Source: Roseovarius tolerans (GTDB lineage Bacteria > Pseudomonadota > Alphaproteobacteria > Rhodobacterales > Rhodobacteraceae). Taken from it: 64,000 nt of DNA. The stretch's first letter is position 1. Every line of letters begins with the position of its first letter. Below the pieces are notes generated by a model that searched no databases, was not told the DNA's origin, and saw nothing but the letters and a program-made list of their open reading frames with translations. The DNA lies in contig NZ_FOBO01000009.1 of NCBI RefSeq assembly GCF_900109855.1, forward strand, positions 62,001 to 126,000. The letters run 5' to 3'. Both the position numbers and the translations under genes were made by a program. Below are positions 63,781-64,000 of this stretch, piece by piece.

Positions 63781-64000
63781 TCACTTGTATTCGATGATCC
63801 GCATCGCCGCCCCGCGCCGCTTGCGCAAGGCGTAGGTCAGCATGCCAATCAGGTTGGGACATTTCGACAGGGTCAGGAACACCGCGTGATGCAGCGCGGT
63901 GCCGGTGGTCATGCCCTTGCCGCGCAGGCCCTGCACCGTCTTGAGGTAGGACAGAAGATAGGCCGCGAAAACCAGCACCAGCAGCGGCAACCAGAAGACC
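63781..64000 (-). CDS. C-terminal end of a membrane protein, probably a glycosyltransferase (partial)
   Basis: The open frame runs to the window edge without a start (the visible Leu/Val-rich segment LLVLVFAAYLLSYLKTV continues outward). The C-terminus is basic with one TM, then GKGMTTGTALHHAVFLTLSK and ending MRIIEYK. This looks like the tail of a GT2-type polysaccharide glycosyltransferase, but the catalytic part is outside the window. It ends 10 bp before the fusion gene starts at 63770, so the two are probably co-transcribed. Confidence 0.55.
   Translation of the reverse strand, partial: VFWLPLLVLVFAAYLLSYLKTVQGLRGKGMTTGTALHHAVFLTLSKCPNLIGMLTYALRKRRGAAMRIIEYK

Overview
The window looks like a chromosome segment of a marine Rhodobacterales (roseobacter-type) alphaproteobacterium. 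It is GC-rich and densely packed. Several neighbourhoods match gene orders I know from this order: OmpA-ubiA-rsmE-gshA, M16-M16-DUF3035-lspA-purH-heparinase-rsmB, and aminotransferase-ftsK-lolA. It also carries a probable DddL-type DMSP lyase. Species cannot be named from the sequence alone. No tRNA, rRNA, CRISPR array, insertion sequence or integrase was seen.

Positions 1-39,300 are mostly housekeeping. In order they hold an RND efflux pump (adaptor plus permease), ribF, a YcgN-like cysteine-cluster protein, threonine aldolase, a cupin, rpmB with a clear promoter and terminator, a small copper-linked pair (CxxC secreted protein and PCu(A)C chaperone), a sirtuin, a low-molecular-weight phosphatase, and a HisD paralogue with an Asp/Glu racemase. 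Next come an HxlR regulator divergent from a membrane protein, OmpA/ubiA/rsmE/gshA, a universal stress protein, an AGCS symporter and a class III aminotransferase. The last part is the peptidase-lspA-purH-heparinase-rsmB block, an SDHAF4-like protein, lolA, the probable DMSP lyase, ftsK and an aminotransferase. The DMSP lyase lies between ftsK and lolA, which are usually adjacent, so it is probably an acquired gene.

Positions 39,505-64,000 form an accessory surface-polysaccharide region with an embedded assembly line. They hold a secreted SGNH/glycoside-hydrolase-like/RTX protein, GT4 and GT2 glycosyltransferases, a Wzx-type flippase, a 2.1-kilo-residue polyketide synthase (KS-AT-KR-DH-ACP-TE), another GT2, and a 1499-residue NRPS-like protein. 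The NRPS-like protein reads formyltransferase - degenerate condensation half - adenylation domain split by a luciferase-like monooxygenase - carrier protein. It is followed by an Sfp-type phosphopantetheinyl transferase. PKS, GT2, NRPS-like and PPTase genes overlap by 4 bp each and must be co-translated. Then come a Wzz-type chain-length protein, a convergent BY-type kinase with 22 Glu-Pro repeats, an oxidoreductase/epimerase fusion and the end of a membrane protein running off the window.

Read by eye, the split adenylation domain carries the glycine specificity code. My working model (inference) is that the NRPS-like protein starts a chain from N-formyl-glycine, possibly oxidised by the flavin domain. 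The PKS would extend and reduce it once, and the TE would release or transfer it, perhaps onto a glycan built by the surrounding glycosyltransferases. This is the most promising candidate for an undescribed system here. A second non-standard signal is a family of clustered triple hairpins at two convergent gene ends, with compensatory base changes between copies.
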